In this document: positions 43,226-51,235 of the stretch, one piece after another
Position numbering within the stretch: position 1 is the stretch's first letter
How the letters are laid out: each line of letters opens with the position of its first letter
The notes under the pieces: model-generated
Database searches by the model: none
Seen by the model: the letters and a program-made list of their open reading frames with translations, nothing else
Told to the model about the DNA's origin: nothing
Position numbers and translations under genes: made by a program
DNA from: Caryophanales bacterium
GTDB lineage: Bacteria > Bacillota > Bacilli > Paenibacillales > CANHCR01
DNA length: 64,000 nucleotides
Assembly (NCBI GenBank): GCA_947459205.1
Contig: CANHCR010000006.1
Location: 1 to 64,000 of the forward strand
Direction of reading: 5' to 3'

Positions 43226-44012
43226 GCGAGTTTGGTATCTTTATGTGCGCTACTATTTACTGTGGCGCCATTTTTCTATTTTGCGCTTAAAAGGCAAGAT
43301 TGACCCGCCAACAATGATTACAAGCGGAGACGGGGGGAGACAACGACCGGTCATCTATATTGCAAACCATTCGAACTGGTGGGATGGTTTGTTGGCGTTC
43401 GATGCGTACTTGCCACGCACTACATATAAACATTTCGTGATGATGGATGAAAAGCAGTTGCGCCACTACCGGTTTTTCACGAAGCTTGGCGTTTTTTCGA
43501 TTGATAAAACAAAACCGTCTGCGGTGGTGGAGTCATTGCAATACGCCGCGGAGTTGCTGCGCAAGCAATATGCAGTCTGGATTTTTCCACAAGGAGATAT
43601 TGAACATTTGGAAAAGCGCCCAATCCGTTTTTTCTCTGGCGTGGCGTATTTATTACAGCAATGTCCCGATGCAGTGGTGGTGCCAGTGACGATGTATTAC
43701 TCATTTTGTCACCGGCAAAGACCGGAAGCTAGTATCTGGTTTGGCGATGCGGCGTCGCAACCTTGGCAACAATGGGAGCGAAAAGTGACGACTGCGCACT
43801 TGCGAGATTTGTTGCAAACACAACTTGATGAACATCGCAACTTCTATATGGATGGCGTACTGGGTGGACCGGAAGAACAGGCAGAGCACGCGGAGCAAGT
43901 AGAGCAAACGGTTCATGGATTTGAAACAACGCTCCGTGTAAGGACGACGGACGAGTGGTTTGTCCAATTCAAAAGGTGGGTGAAATCGTGGTTTATGCGC
44001 TCACGACGATAG
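43194..44012 (+). CDS. PlsC-type acyltransferase of the carotenoid operon
   Basis: 272 residues from ATG 43194 (GGAGGG upstream). A 1-acyl-glycerol-phosphate-acyltransferase fold: HSNWWD is the HX4D catalytic motif and FPQGD stands for the usual FPEG. In bacillary carotenoid clusters such an enzyme attaches a fatty acid to the sugar of the glycosyl carotenoid; the staphylococcal counterpart is CrtO. No signal peptide; membrane-associated. It overlaps both neighbours. The family is sure; the acceptor is inferred. Confidence 0.85.
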   Translation: MIRAAESKWFKRVWYLYVRYYLLWRHFSILRLKGKIDPPTMITSGDGGRQRPVIYIANHSNWWDGLLAFDAYLPRTTYKHFVMMDEKQLRHYRFFTKLGVFSIDKTKPSAVVESLQYAAELLRKQYAVWIFPQGDIEHLEKRPIRFFSGVAYLLQQCPDAVVVPVTMYYSFCHRQRPEASIWFGDAASQPWQQWERKVTTAHLRDLLQTQLDEHRNFYMDGVLGGPEEQAEHAEQVEQTVHGFETTLRVRTTDEWFVQFKRWVKSWFMRSRR

Positions 44013-45190
44013 TCGTATTGCTGGTTTTGCAATGGTTGTTCGTGGTGTGGAATCTCGCCCACTTACGTTCGTTGCCACCGGTGAGTGGTAAACGAATCGT
44101 ATATGAGGGAGACCGACCGCTTCTTAGTCTGCTCATTCCGGCACGGAATGAGGAGCGCAACATTGAAGCGTGTCTAGATTGTGTGCTTGCTGCGGTCGAG
44201 CGAGCAGTGGCGAGTGGCGCCGAGATCGAGGTGCTCGTACTCGATGACCGCTCCGAGGACGCGACAGCGCAGCTCGTGGCGCCGCGCGCCGCCGCGCACC
44301 CCCGCCTGCGGCTGCTGGCGGGGGACGACTTGCCCCCCGGCTGGATGGGCAAGTCGTGGGCGTGCCACCAACTCGCGCGGCACGCCCGCGGGCGGCGCCT
44401 GCTGTTTCTCGACGCGGACGCACGCCTCGAGCCGGATGCGCTCGTCCGCGTCTGCGAAACAGGCGCACCACTTGAGCGCGGCATGATCACCGGGTTCCCG
44501 CGCCAAGTGGTGCGCGGCGCCATGGAGCGGCTCGTGGTGCCGCTCATGGCGTTCACCATCGCTTGCCATCTGCCGCTTCGCTTCGTCAGCCGTTCGGCAG
44601 ACGCGAAATTCGCGGCGGCACATGGCGCCTTCATTCTTATCGCGCGCGACACCTACGACGCATGTGGCGGACATGAACAGTTCCGCCACCACTTGGTCGA
44701 TGATGTGATGCTCGCTCGTGCCGTCAAGCGCGTCGGTCATCCGTTAGAGCTAATCGACGTGACCGACCTCATCAATATGCGGATGTACGAGACGGCGGGT
44801 GAAGTGTGGCGTGGTTACAAAAAAAACATATTCCCCGGTATGGGGCGCAACCATCTCGTATTTTTGCTCATTTTTCTTCTATACGCCGCCATGTACATTG
44901 CACCATTTATCGTTTTCATATATAGTTTGCTATCTTACACTGTATTTCCTGAGACAGCATCCATCGTGGCACAAGCGCCAATCGCCAACACCATACTCAT
45001 ATGGAGTGGCGGCGCCTATTTGCTCGGCGTCCTCATCAAAGCAATCATCGATTACAAGAACCGAATCGCTTGGTGGCATGCTTTCTTCTTGCCTGTCGCA
45101 ATTTTGATGATGCTACTTATAATGCTCGATTCGTGGCGCACTTCGATTAGCGGTCAAAAGTATGAATGGAAGGGGCGACATTACTCATGA
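43988..45190 (+). CDS. Family 2 glycosyltransferase of the carotenoid operon (CrtQ type)
   Basis: 400 residues from GTG 43988 (AAGGTGGGTG upstream). An N-terminal membrane helix, then a GT-A fold: LLIPARNEERNIEACL, VLVLDDRSEDAT, FLDADARLEPDAL (DxD-like metal site), HHLVDDVMLARAVK, and two or three helices at the C-terminus. CrtQ-type enzymes glucosylate the carotenoid acid. Bases 44221-44580, coding for residues about 79-198, are near 72% GC by hand count, while the bases after 44880 are below 40%. The reading frame is intact across both edges. It overlaps the next gene by ATGA. Confidence 0.85.
   Translation: MVYALTTIVVLLVLQWLFVVWNLAHLRSLPPVSGKRIVYEGDRPLLSLLIPARNEERNIEACLDCVLAAVERAVASGAEIEVLVLDDRSEDATAQLVAPRAAAHPRLRLLAGDDLPPGWMGKSWACHQLARHARGRRLLFLDADARLEPDALVRVCETGAPLERGMITGFPRQVVRGAMERLVVPLMAFTIACHLPLRFVSRSADAKFAAAHGAFILIARDTYDACGGHEQFRHHLVDDVMLARAVKRVGHPLELIDVTDLINMRMYETAGEVWRGYKKNIFPGMGRNHLVFLLIFLLYAAMYIAPFIVFIYSLLSYTVFPETASIVAQAPIANTILIWSGGAYLLGVLIKAIIDYKNRIAWWHAFFLPVAILMMLLIMLDSWRTSISGQKYEWKGRHYS
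44221..44580. other. GC-rich island inside the glycosyltransferase gene
   Basis: By hand count A and T make up 99 of 360 bases here, so about 72% GC, with 87% in 44281-44340. Flanking genes are much lower (44881-44940 is 37%). Third codon positions are almost all G or C. This is a sharp local change, not a gene-wide one. Confidence 0.9.
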
Positions 45191-46686
45191 AGTCAGCGGT
45201 CATCATCGGTGGCGGCATCGGCGGTTTATCTTGCGCTATCCGATTGGCGGGTGCCGGCGTGCGCGTCACCTTGCTTGAACAGCAGGCGACGCTTGGCGGC
45301 AAACTTCAACGCGTGCAACTCGGAAGTTATCAATTTGACCGTGGACCGAGTACCATCACGATGCTCGAGTCATTCGCGAAAATTTTTAAAAGTGTCGGGC
45401 GCCACATCGACGATTACATCCATTTCTATCCGCTTACGCCACTTGCACGTAACGTGTTTGCTGATGGTCACACTGTCGATTTGACGACCTCAATAGAGGC
45501 GATGCAACAGCAGATCGCTGCCTTCGCTCCGCAGGATGCTGCCAATTATCCGCAGTTCATGGCGGAGGCGCGCAAATTATACGCCATTTCAAAAAAAGCA
45601 TTTCTTCATCAGTTGATGCTTGGTTGGCACGATAAACTGAAACCGTCACTTGCCGTTTCGTTTCTGCAAATTCATCCATTCACCACGCTGCAAAAACTAT
45701 TGCTACGATACTTCAAACATCCCAACACGTTAGCGCTCTTCGGTAGATACGCCACCTATGTTGGCTCATCGCCATACGAGGCGCCGGCTATTTTTGCGAT
45801 GATGGCTAGTCTAGAAGCGGAGGAAGGAATTTATGGCGTCTACGGCGGGACGTATGAAATCGTTTGCGGTTTGGAAAAACTAGCAATAGAACTAGGAGTC
45901 GAAATCCATAAATCTTGCCGAGTGCAGCGAATCATCATTGAGCATAAATGCGCCACTGGCGTGGAAAGTTCTGCTGGCACATTTCAAGCTGATGTCGTCG
46001 TTGCAAATGCAGACGCGCTGACGGTATACGCCACAATGATCGAAGAGCGCCATCGTCCCGCCATGTCTGATAAGAAAATCGCAAGTTATGAACCATCATT
46101 ATCGGGCTATGTCGTGTTAGCTGGCGTGAATAAAGTGTATCCGCAACTACTCCACCACAATGTCTACTTCCCGCCTAATTATGAACAGGAATTCAAGCAA
46201 CTTTTCAAAGAGAAAACACCGCTGACCGAACCGACCATCTATATATGCTACAACGGACACGACGATCGCGAGGTTGCGCCACAAGACTCGAGCAATCTTT
46301 TTATTCTCGTCAATGCGCCGTCACTACCGGAATCAACAGGATTTCAATATAACGGACCGTTTACAGAGTCATTTTCCGAGCAATATGGCGAACATGTGTT
46401 GCAAATGCTCGAAAAGCGTGGCTTAAACGATTTACGATCATCGCTACAAGTTCAAGCAACGTTCACACCGGTTGACCTTCATCAGCAAACGGGCGCACAC
46501 CGCGGCGCCATCTACGGCATTTCTTCCAATCGTGCGCAGCAAACCTTCTTCCGCCCAGGCAACCGTGCGCAAGACATCGACAACTTGTGGTTCGTTGGTG
46601 GCACCACGCATCCAGGTGGCGGCACACCGATTGTTGCACTTTCTGGACAACTGGTGGCGGAGCGCTTGTTGTTGAACTTGCATTAA
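45187..46686 (+). CDS. CrtP/CrtNb-type carotenoid oxidase (CrtI family), paralogue 4
   Basis: 499 residues from ATG 45187 (ATGA overlap with the glycosyltransferase gene). FAD fold VIIGGGIGGLSCAIRL, GGKLQRVQ, DRGPSTITM; the YVGSSPYEAPAIF segment and FVGGTTHPGGGTPIVALSGQ show it is closer to the 34424-35923 paralogue than to crtN. Two CrtP-like enzymes might oxidise both ends of a diapolycopene, or one may be a desaturase with another specificity. It is the last gene of the seven-gene operon. No terminator is seen before glnS. Confidence 0.85.
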   Translation: MKSAVIIGGGIGGLSCAIRLAGAGVRVTLLEQQATLGGKLQRVQLGSYQFDRGPSTITMLESFAKIFKSVGRHIDDYIHFYPLTPLARNVFADGHTVDLTTSIEAMQQQIAAFAPQDAANYPQFMAEARKLYAISKKAFLHQLMLGWHDKLKPSLAVSFLQIHPFTTLQKLLLRYFKHPNTLALFGRYATYVGSSPYEAPAIFAMMASLEAEEGIYGVYGGTYEIVCGLEKLAIELGVEIHKSCRVQRIIIEHKCATGVESSAGTFQADVVVANADALTVYATMIEERHRPAMSDKKIASYEPSLSGYVVLAGVNKVYPQLLHHNVYFPPNYEQEFKQLFKEKTPLTEPTIYICYNGHDDREVAPQDSSNLFILVNAPSLPESTGFQYNGPFTESFSEQYGEHVLQMLEKRGLNDLRSSLQVQATFTPVDLHQQTGAHRGAIYGISSNRAQQTFFRPGNRAQDIDNLWFVGGTTHPGGGTPIVALSGQLVAERLLLNLH

Positions 46687-46743
46687 ATGTTCGTTATTAT
46701 GGAAGCATACTGAAATTTGATGCGTGAAAGGTAGATTTCGTAA

Positions 46744-48405
46744 ATGGACACGACTCACTCAACAAGCAATCATTTCATCAAAAACATTGTCAGTGACGAC
46801 TTGGCAAATGGCCGTGTGGAGCAAATCATCACACGTTTTCCGCCAGAACCAAATGGCTATTTGCACATCGGACACGCCAAATCCATCTGTCTCAATTTTG
46901 AGTTGGCGGATGAGTTCGGCGGGCGCACCCATTTGCGCATGGACGACACGAATCCTTCGAAAGAAGACGTGGAGTACGTTGAATCGATCAAAGAGGACGT
47001 GCGTTGGCTCGGCTTTGAGTGGGACGGCTACTTCTATGCTTCTGACTTTTTCGAGCAAATGTATGCTTGTGCTGAACTTTTAATCCGAAAAAATCTCGCT
47101 TATGTTTGCGACTTAAATGCTGAGCAAATACGCGAGACACGTGGCACGCTGACCGAGCCTGGTCAGGAGTCGCCTTATCGCAATCGCTCGATTGAAGAAA
47201 ATGCCGACTTGTTCCGGCGCATGAGAGCAGGTGAGTTTGCCGACGGTGAGAAGGTGCTGCGTGCAAAAATCGACATGGGTTCGCCTAACATCAACTTGCG
47301 CGATCCGGTCATTTATCGTATTGCGCATGTGGAGCATCATAACACAGGCAATCAATGGTGCATTTATCCGATGTACGGTTATGCTCATCCGCTGGAGGAT
47401 GCTTTTGAAGGGGTCACGCACTCGATTTGCACCTTGGAATTCGAGGATCAACGACCGCTTTATGACTGGGTAATCGAACATTGCGAGACACCGGCTAAGC
47501 CGAAACAATATGAGTTTGCGCGACTTAACATGACCAATACCGTGATGAGCAAGCGCAAACTAAAGAAGCTCGTTGACGAAGCGGTGGTCGATGGTTGGGA
47601 CGATCCGCGCATGCCGACGATCAGCGGATTACGCCGTCGCGGCTTTACGGCGGAAGCGATTCGCAACTTTGTCCGCGAAATTGGTGTGGCAAAAAGTAAC
47701 AGCACGGTCGATGCGCGCATGCTTGAACATTTCATCCGCGAAGACCTCAAACTAAAGGCGCCACGTACGATGGCCGTCGTTAGGCCACTCAAAGTCGTCA
47801 TTACCAACTATCCAGAGGGACAAGTGGAGTGGCTAACTGCCGAGAATAACTCGGAAAATCCGGAACTGGGTGAACGCCAAATTCCGTTCTCGCGTGAAAT
47901 CTACATCGAGCAGGACGATTTTATGGAGAATCCGCCGAACAAATATTTTCGGTTGTTCCCGGGCAACGAAGTGCGGCTCAAACATGCCTACTTTATCGTT
48001 TGTCAGGAAGTCATCAAAAATGATACCGGTGAAGTGGTGGAGCTGCGGTGTAAATACGATCCGCTAACGAAAAGCGGCAGTGGTTTTAACGAGCGTAAAG
48101 TGAAGGGTACGATTCATTGGGTGGACGCCGCGCAAGCAGTGCCGGCGGAGTTCCGCATGTACGAACCGCTCATTTTGGACGAACAACATGAAGAGGGCGA
48201 AACCTTCCTCGACCATATCAACTCGAACTCGCTTGAGATTTTGCATGGTTACGTTGAACCGAACATGGCCAACGTTCAGGTGCAAGACAAATTCCAGTTT
48301 TTCCGCCACGGCTATTTTAACGTCGACTCCAAACATACAACAAATGAACGCAAGGTGTTCAATCTCGTTGTTTCATTGAAAAGTTCGTTTGATGCTACCA
48401 AATAA
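46744..48405 (+). CDS. glnS: Glutaminyl-tRNA synthetase
   Basis: 553 residues, the length of bacterial GlnRS. Class I synthetase motifs: [15 protein letters not shown] (HIGH) and MSKRK. The catalytic core has [10 protein letters not shown], and the C-terminal anticodon-binding beta-barrels look typical. It charges tRNA-Gln directly. Most Bacilli have no GlnRS and make Gln-tRNA by GluRS plus the GatCAB amidotransferase, so its presence is unusual and suggests horizontal transfer. GAAAGG upstream of the ATG is a moderate ribosome site. A strong terminator follows. Confidence 0.95.
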   Translation: MDTTHSTSNHFIKNIVSDDLANGRVEQIITRFPPEPNGYLHIGHAKSICLNFELADEFGGRTHLRMDDTNPSKEDVEYVESIKEDVRWLGFEWDGYFYASDFFEQMYACAELLIRKNLAYVCDLNAEQIRETRGTLTEPGQESPYRNRSIEENADLFRRMRAGEFADGEKVLRAKIDMGSPNINLRDPVIYRIAHVEHHNTGNQWCIYPMYGYAHPLEDAFEGVTHSICTLEFEDQRPLYDWVIEHCETPAKPKQYEFARLNMTNTVMSKRKLKKLVDEAVVDGWDDPRMPTISGLRRRGFTAEAIRNFVREIGVAKSNSTVDARMLEHFIREDLKLKAPRTMAVVRPLKVVITNYPEGQVEWLTAENNSENPELGERQIPFSREIYIEQDDFMENPPNKYFRLFPGNEVRLKHAYFIVCQEVIKNDTGEVVELRCKYDPLTKSGSGFNERKVKGTIHWVDAAQAVPAEFRMYEPLILDEQHEEGETFLDHINSNSLEILHGYVEPNMANVQVQDKFQFFRHGYFNVDSKHTTNERKVFNLVVSLKSSFDATK

Positions 48406-48434
48406 TCGAACATATCATAATCTGTATTAGAACC

Positions 48435-48473
48435 ACAAAAACCCGGTTTCGTCACTGACGATGCCGGGTTTTC
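48435..48473 (+). terminator. Terminator after glnS
   Basis: AAAACCCGG pairs with CCGGGTTTT, with an inner TCGTC/GACGA stem, then a T-rich tail. Confidence 0.88.
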
Positions 48474-48491
48474 TATTATTGGAGAAAAAGG

Positions 48492-48520
48492 TTGCCAAAA
48501 AATAGATAGAGTTGTATAAT
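48492..48520 (+). promoter_or_regulatory. Sigma-A promoter of the 66-residue protein gene
   Basis: TTGCCA at 48492-48497, a 17-nt spacer, TATAAT at 48515-48520. Downstream CGCGG...CCGCG (about 48529-48555) can form a leader hairpin or an operator. Confidence 0.65.
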
Positions 48521-48574
48521 GATTTTCCGCGGTGATTTTGTATATCCGCGAAATCTAAACACAGGGGTGTTTCA

Positions 48575-48775
48575 ATGGGCAATAACCAAAACGTTTCATG
48601 GGTGGACGCTTACTATTATCGCAAAGCTGTAGATGATGGCGAGGCAATAGAGGCAGAAGATAAAAACTTTCCTGCACTCCAAGAAATACTGAACCAATTA
48701 AACAAGCAAACTTGGCTCGATGATACGGGGGCTGACGACGAAAGTTCGGACCCCGATCTCGACGAAGTATCATAA
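48575..48775 (+). CDS. Small acidic protein of unknown function
   Basis: 66 residues, strongly acidic toward the end (DDTGADDESSDPDLDE). The N-terminus NNQNVSWVDAYYYRKAVDDG is polar and aromatic. It has its own consensus-like promoter, an AGGGGTG ribosome site and a strong terminator, which argue that it is real and well expressed. No family recognised and no membrane segment or signal. Confidence 0.6.
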   Translation: MGNNQNVSWVDAYYYRKAVDDGEAIEAEDKNFPALQEILNQLNKQTWLDDTGADDESSDPDLDEVS

Positions 48776-48784
48776 TATAAATCA

Positions 48785-48816
48785 TCCCCTCCGCGGACTT
48801 CTGCGGAGGGGTTTTT
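48785..48816 (+). terminator. Terminator after the small acidic protein gene
   Basis: CCCCTCCGC pairs with GCGGAGGGG, then five T. It may also serve the convergent ferritin-like gene. Confidence 0.88.
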
Positions 48817-48820
48817 GCAT

Positions 48821-49348
48821 TCATAGATTATAGCTAAAGGCAAAGGTGGTGGCGTGCTCGATTTCATCATTCATCGCGAACGCAAAGGTGTCGATGATCA
48901 GCTGATCCGTCGTAGAGAGCGTCATGTCACGGTAGTAACTATGTGCTTCCAATTCATCTTTCATCGCGTATAACAAGCCTTCTTTGTATGATTTAAATTG
49001 CACTGGCTGAATCCGATATTGCGGCATTTGACCTGTTAAGTAGACGTACAGTTTGCTGAATGCGTTGAGATGTTTTTGCTCATCAAGCCAGGCGTCTTCG
49101 ATAAAAGCGCGCTGCAACTCGTTGGGTGCTTCTTTGATCAGACGTCCGTAAAAGTCGATGGCGGTCGCTTCGCCGATGATCGCTTTCATCACTGCTTGCA
49201 CCATATTGGCGTGGGAAAGATTGCCGAGCAACGGCAACATCGGCGTTTTCACTTGTTCTTGCATATGATACGGGTCGTTCGCTTCCGGCATCGGCATCGG
49301 CATCGGTGCAGCGATTGGATAAGCCTGGTCGAGCGGGGGATAATACAT
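48821..49348 (-). CDS. Ferritin-like (rubrerythrin-type) diiron protein
   Basis: 175 residues. A Pro/Met-rich N-terminal tail (APMPMPMPEA) is followed by a four-helix ferritin-like bundle with metal-ligand pairs: GEATAIDFY, DEQKHLNAF, KDELEAHSYY and NDEIEHATTF. Spacing suits a diiron centre. Bacillus has similar proteins (YhjR-like) linked with spores or peroxide stress, but I cannot fix the function. ATG 49348 has AAGGAGG upstream. Confidence 0.72.
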   Translation of the reverse strand: MYYPPLDQAYPIAAPMPMPMPEANDPYHMQEQVKTPMLPLLGNLSHANMVQAVMKAIIGEATAIDFYGRLIKEAPNELQRAFIEDAWLDEQKHLNAFSKLYVYLTGQMPQYRIQPVQFKSYKEGLLYAMKDELEAHSYYRDMTLSTTDQLIIDTFAFAMNDEIEHATTFAFSYNL

Positions 49349-49471
49349 TGATGTACCTCCTTGAGTGATATGTTACAGTCTATGCGTTCGCCCATTTGAA
49401 CGTGACTGAATTTTAATATTGTTGTATGCTTGAAGTACAAATCTTGAATCCAATTCAAGGGAGGAACGCGC

Positions 49472-50419
49472 ATGTCAGCGGGTACGATTGAAGTGTATGA
49501 TTTGCAAAAGACGTTCAAAGGGGATGTGCAAGCGTTAAAAGGCGTGTCGTTGTCAGTGGGAAAAGGTGAGTTTTTCGCGTTTCTGGGACCGAACGGCGCC
49601 GGCAAGTCGACGACGATTCAAATTTTGACGACGCTCATCAGTCCCACATCGGGAAGAGCACTGGTTTCCGGGTACGACGTATTGACGCAACCTGAACAGG
49701 TTCGTTTGGAAATCGGGGTGGCACTGCAGGAGACCGGCATCGATCCGGCGCTGACGGGCCGTGAGTTGTTGGAGATTCAAGCGCGCCATTTTGGCATGTC
49801 GAGTGTGGCGGCAAAAAAGCGAGCCGTTGAATTGCTGGAAAAGATTAATTTGACTGAGGATGCGAATCGGCGTTGCGGTAATTATTCCGGGGGGATGAGA
49901 AGGCGCCTCGATTTGGCGCTCAGTCTGGTGCACCGGCCGAACATTTTGTTTTTGGATGAGCCAACGACCGGCCTCGATCCCGTCAATCGCATCGCCATTT
50001 GGGAGGAGATTCGCAATCTCAATCAGCAACTGGGCACGACGATTTTCTTGACGACGCAATATCTTGAGGAAGCTGACCAGTTGGCAGAGCGCATCAGCAT
50101 TATCGACAAGGGACAAATCGTGATTAGCGGTACGCCGAAGGAATTGAAGCGGCGAATCGGCATGGATGTGATTGAGATGCATTTCGCCGATGAAGCGGCG
50201 GCAACACGGGGGGCGCAGTTGCTTGCGGGACTTTGCAAACAGCATACACAGCAACGGGAAATCGTCAAATGTTTTGTGGAAGACGGCACGCGACGTTTGC
50301 CCGATTTTGTGCGCACGCTCGACGCCGAGTCGCTGCAAATCCATTCGCTCAATTTGGCACCGCCGACGCTCGACGACGTATTCATTCAAGTGACCGGCAA
50401 AAAGGAGGGGACGGCGTGA
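49472..50419 (+). CDS. ABC exporter ATP-binding protein (DrrA type)
   Basis: 315 residues. Walker A GPNGAGKST, signature YSGGMRRRLDLA, Walker B NILFLDEPTTGLDP, then a C-terminal regulatory domain, as in DrrA-type subunits. With the next gene it forms an export pump for drugs, lipids or other hydrophobic substances. AGGGAGG precedes the ATG. Its stop TGA overlaps the ATG of the permease gene by one base (TGATG). Confidence 0.92.
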   Translation: MSAGTIEVYDLQKTFKGDVQALKGVSLSVGKGEFFAFLGPNGAGKSTTIQILTTLISPTSGRALVSGYDVLTQPEQVRLEIGVALQETGIDPALTGRELLEIQARHFGMSSVAAKKRAVELLEKINLTEDANRRCGNYSGGMRRRLDLALSLVHRPNILFLDEPTTGLDPVNRIAIWEEIRNLNQQLGTTIFLTTQYLEEADQLAERISIIDKGQIVISGTPKELKRRIGMDVIEMHFADEAAATRGAQLLAGLCKQHTQQREIVKCFVEDGTRRLPDFVRTLDAESLQIHSLNLAPPTLDDVFIQVTGKKEGTA

Positions 50420-51192
50420 TGACTCGTTTTTTTATTGATACATGGGTGCAGACGGTGCGTCATCTGCTCGTCATTATGCGCAATCCGTTTATCTTTTTGC
50501 CGAATATAATGATCAGTCTGTTCTTTTTGTTCGTCTATCAGGGTGGATTGAGCAGTGTTGCCAACTTGCCGGGGTTTGAGGGCAGTTATTTGGCGTTCAT
50601 TTTGCCGGTATCGATTGTCAGTGCGGCGATCGGCGGTTCTGGCGGTGCGGGGCAGTCGCTCGTACGTGATTTGGAGAATGGCTACTTCTCGCGTTTGCTG
50701 CTCACGCCTGCGACGCGCATCTCGATTGTGCTTGGACCGATGATTGCCGGGATGATTCAGTTGCTCGTGCAGACGGTGCTGATACTCATCGTTGCTTTGT
50801 TTCTCGGACTCGATTCGGCGAGTGGGATACTAGGGTTCGTCGTCGTCATCGCACTGGCTGCTGGCTTCGGTTTGGCGTTTGCTGGCTACAGCGTGGGCGT
50901 CTCGCTGCGTGCCAAAAATGCGCAGGCATCGCAGGCAGGGACGTTCATTTTCTTTCCTTTGATTTTCCTCAGTTCGACGTTCGTGCCGCTCGAATTTATT
51001 GAAGCAGAGTGGCTAAAATGGGTGGCGACGATCAACCCGACGACTTATATTTTCGAAGGGATGCGCGCCGTGCTCATCGAAGGTTGGCAGTGGGCGCCGA
51101 TTCTTCAAGGATTGCTGGCGATTTCTATCATGTGTGCACTGACGATTACGTTTGCGTCGATGAGTGCGCGCAAGGCATTGAACCGCGATTGA
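50419..51192 (+). CDS. ABC-2 type permease (DrrB type)
   Basis: 257 residues, six membrane segments in the ABC-2 layout. It has an EN-GYFSRLLLTPATR motif following segment 2 and TFVPLEFIEAEWLKWVATINP near the last loop. ATG 50419 is chosen because AAAGGAGGGG (50401-50410) is 8 nt upstream. It partners the ATPase encoded just before; the substrate is unknown. It ends 43 bp before mutS2. Confidence 0.9.
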   Translation: MTRFFIDTWVQTVRHLLVIMRNPFIFLPNIMISLFFLFVYQGGLSSVANLPGFEGSYLAFILPVSIVSAAIGGSGGAGQSLVRDLENGYFSRLLLTPATRISIVLGPMIAGMIQLLVQTVLILIVALFLGLDSASGILGFVVVIALAAGFGLAFAGYSVGVSLRAKNAQASQAGTFIFFPLIFLSSTFVPLEFIEAEWLKWVATINPTTYIFEGMRAVLIEGWQWAPILQGLLAISIMCALTITFASMSARKALNRD

Positions 51193-51235
51193 GGCGGTTG
51201 GAATGGTTGATTTTTACTTTAGGTAGGTGTGTTGT

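Noticed and set aside
44133-44740. Several long minus-strand frames in the GC-rich island
   Set aside because: High GC removes stop codons by chance; the plus-strand glycosyltransferase explains the region, and these frames have no start signals.
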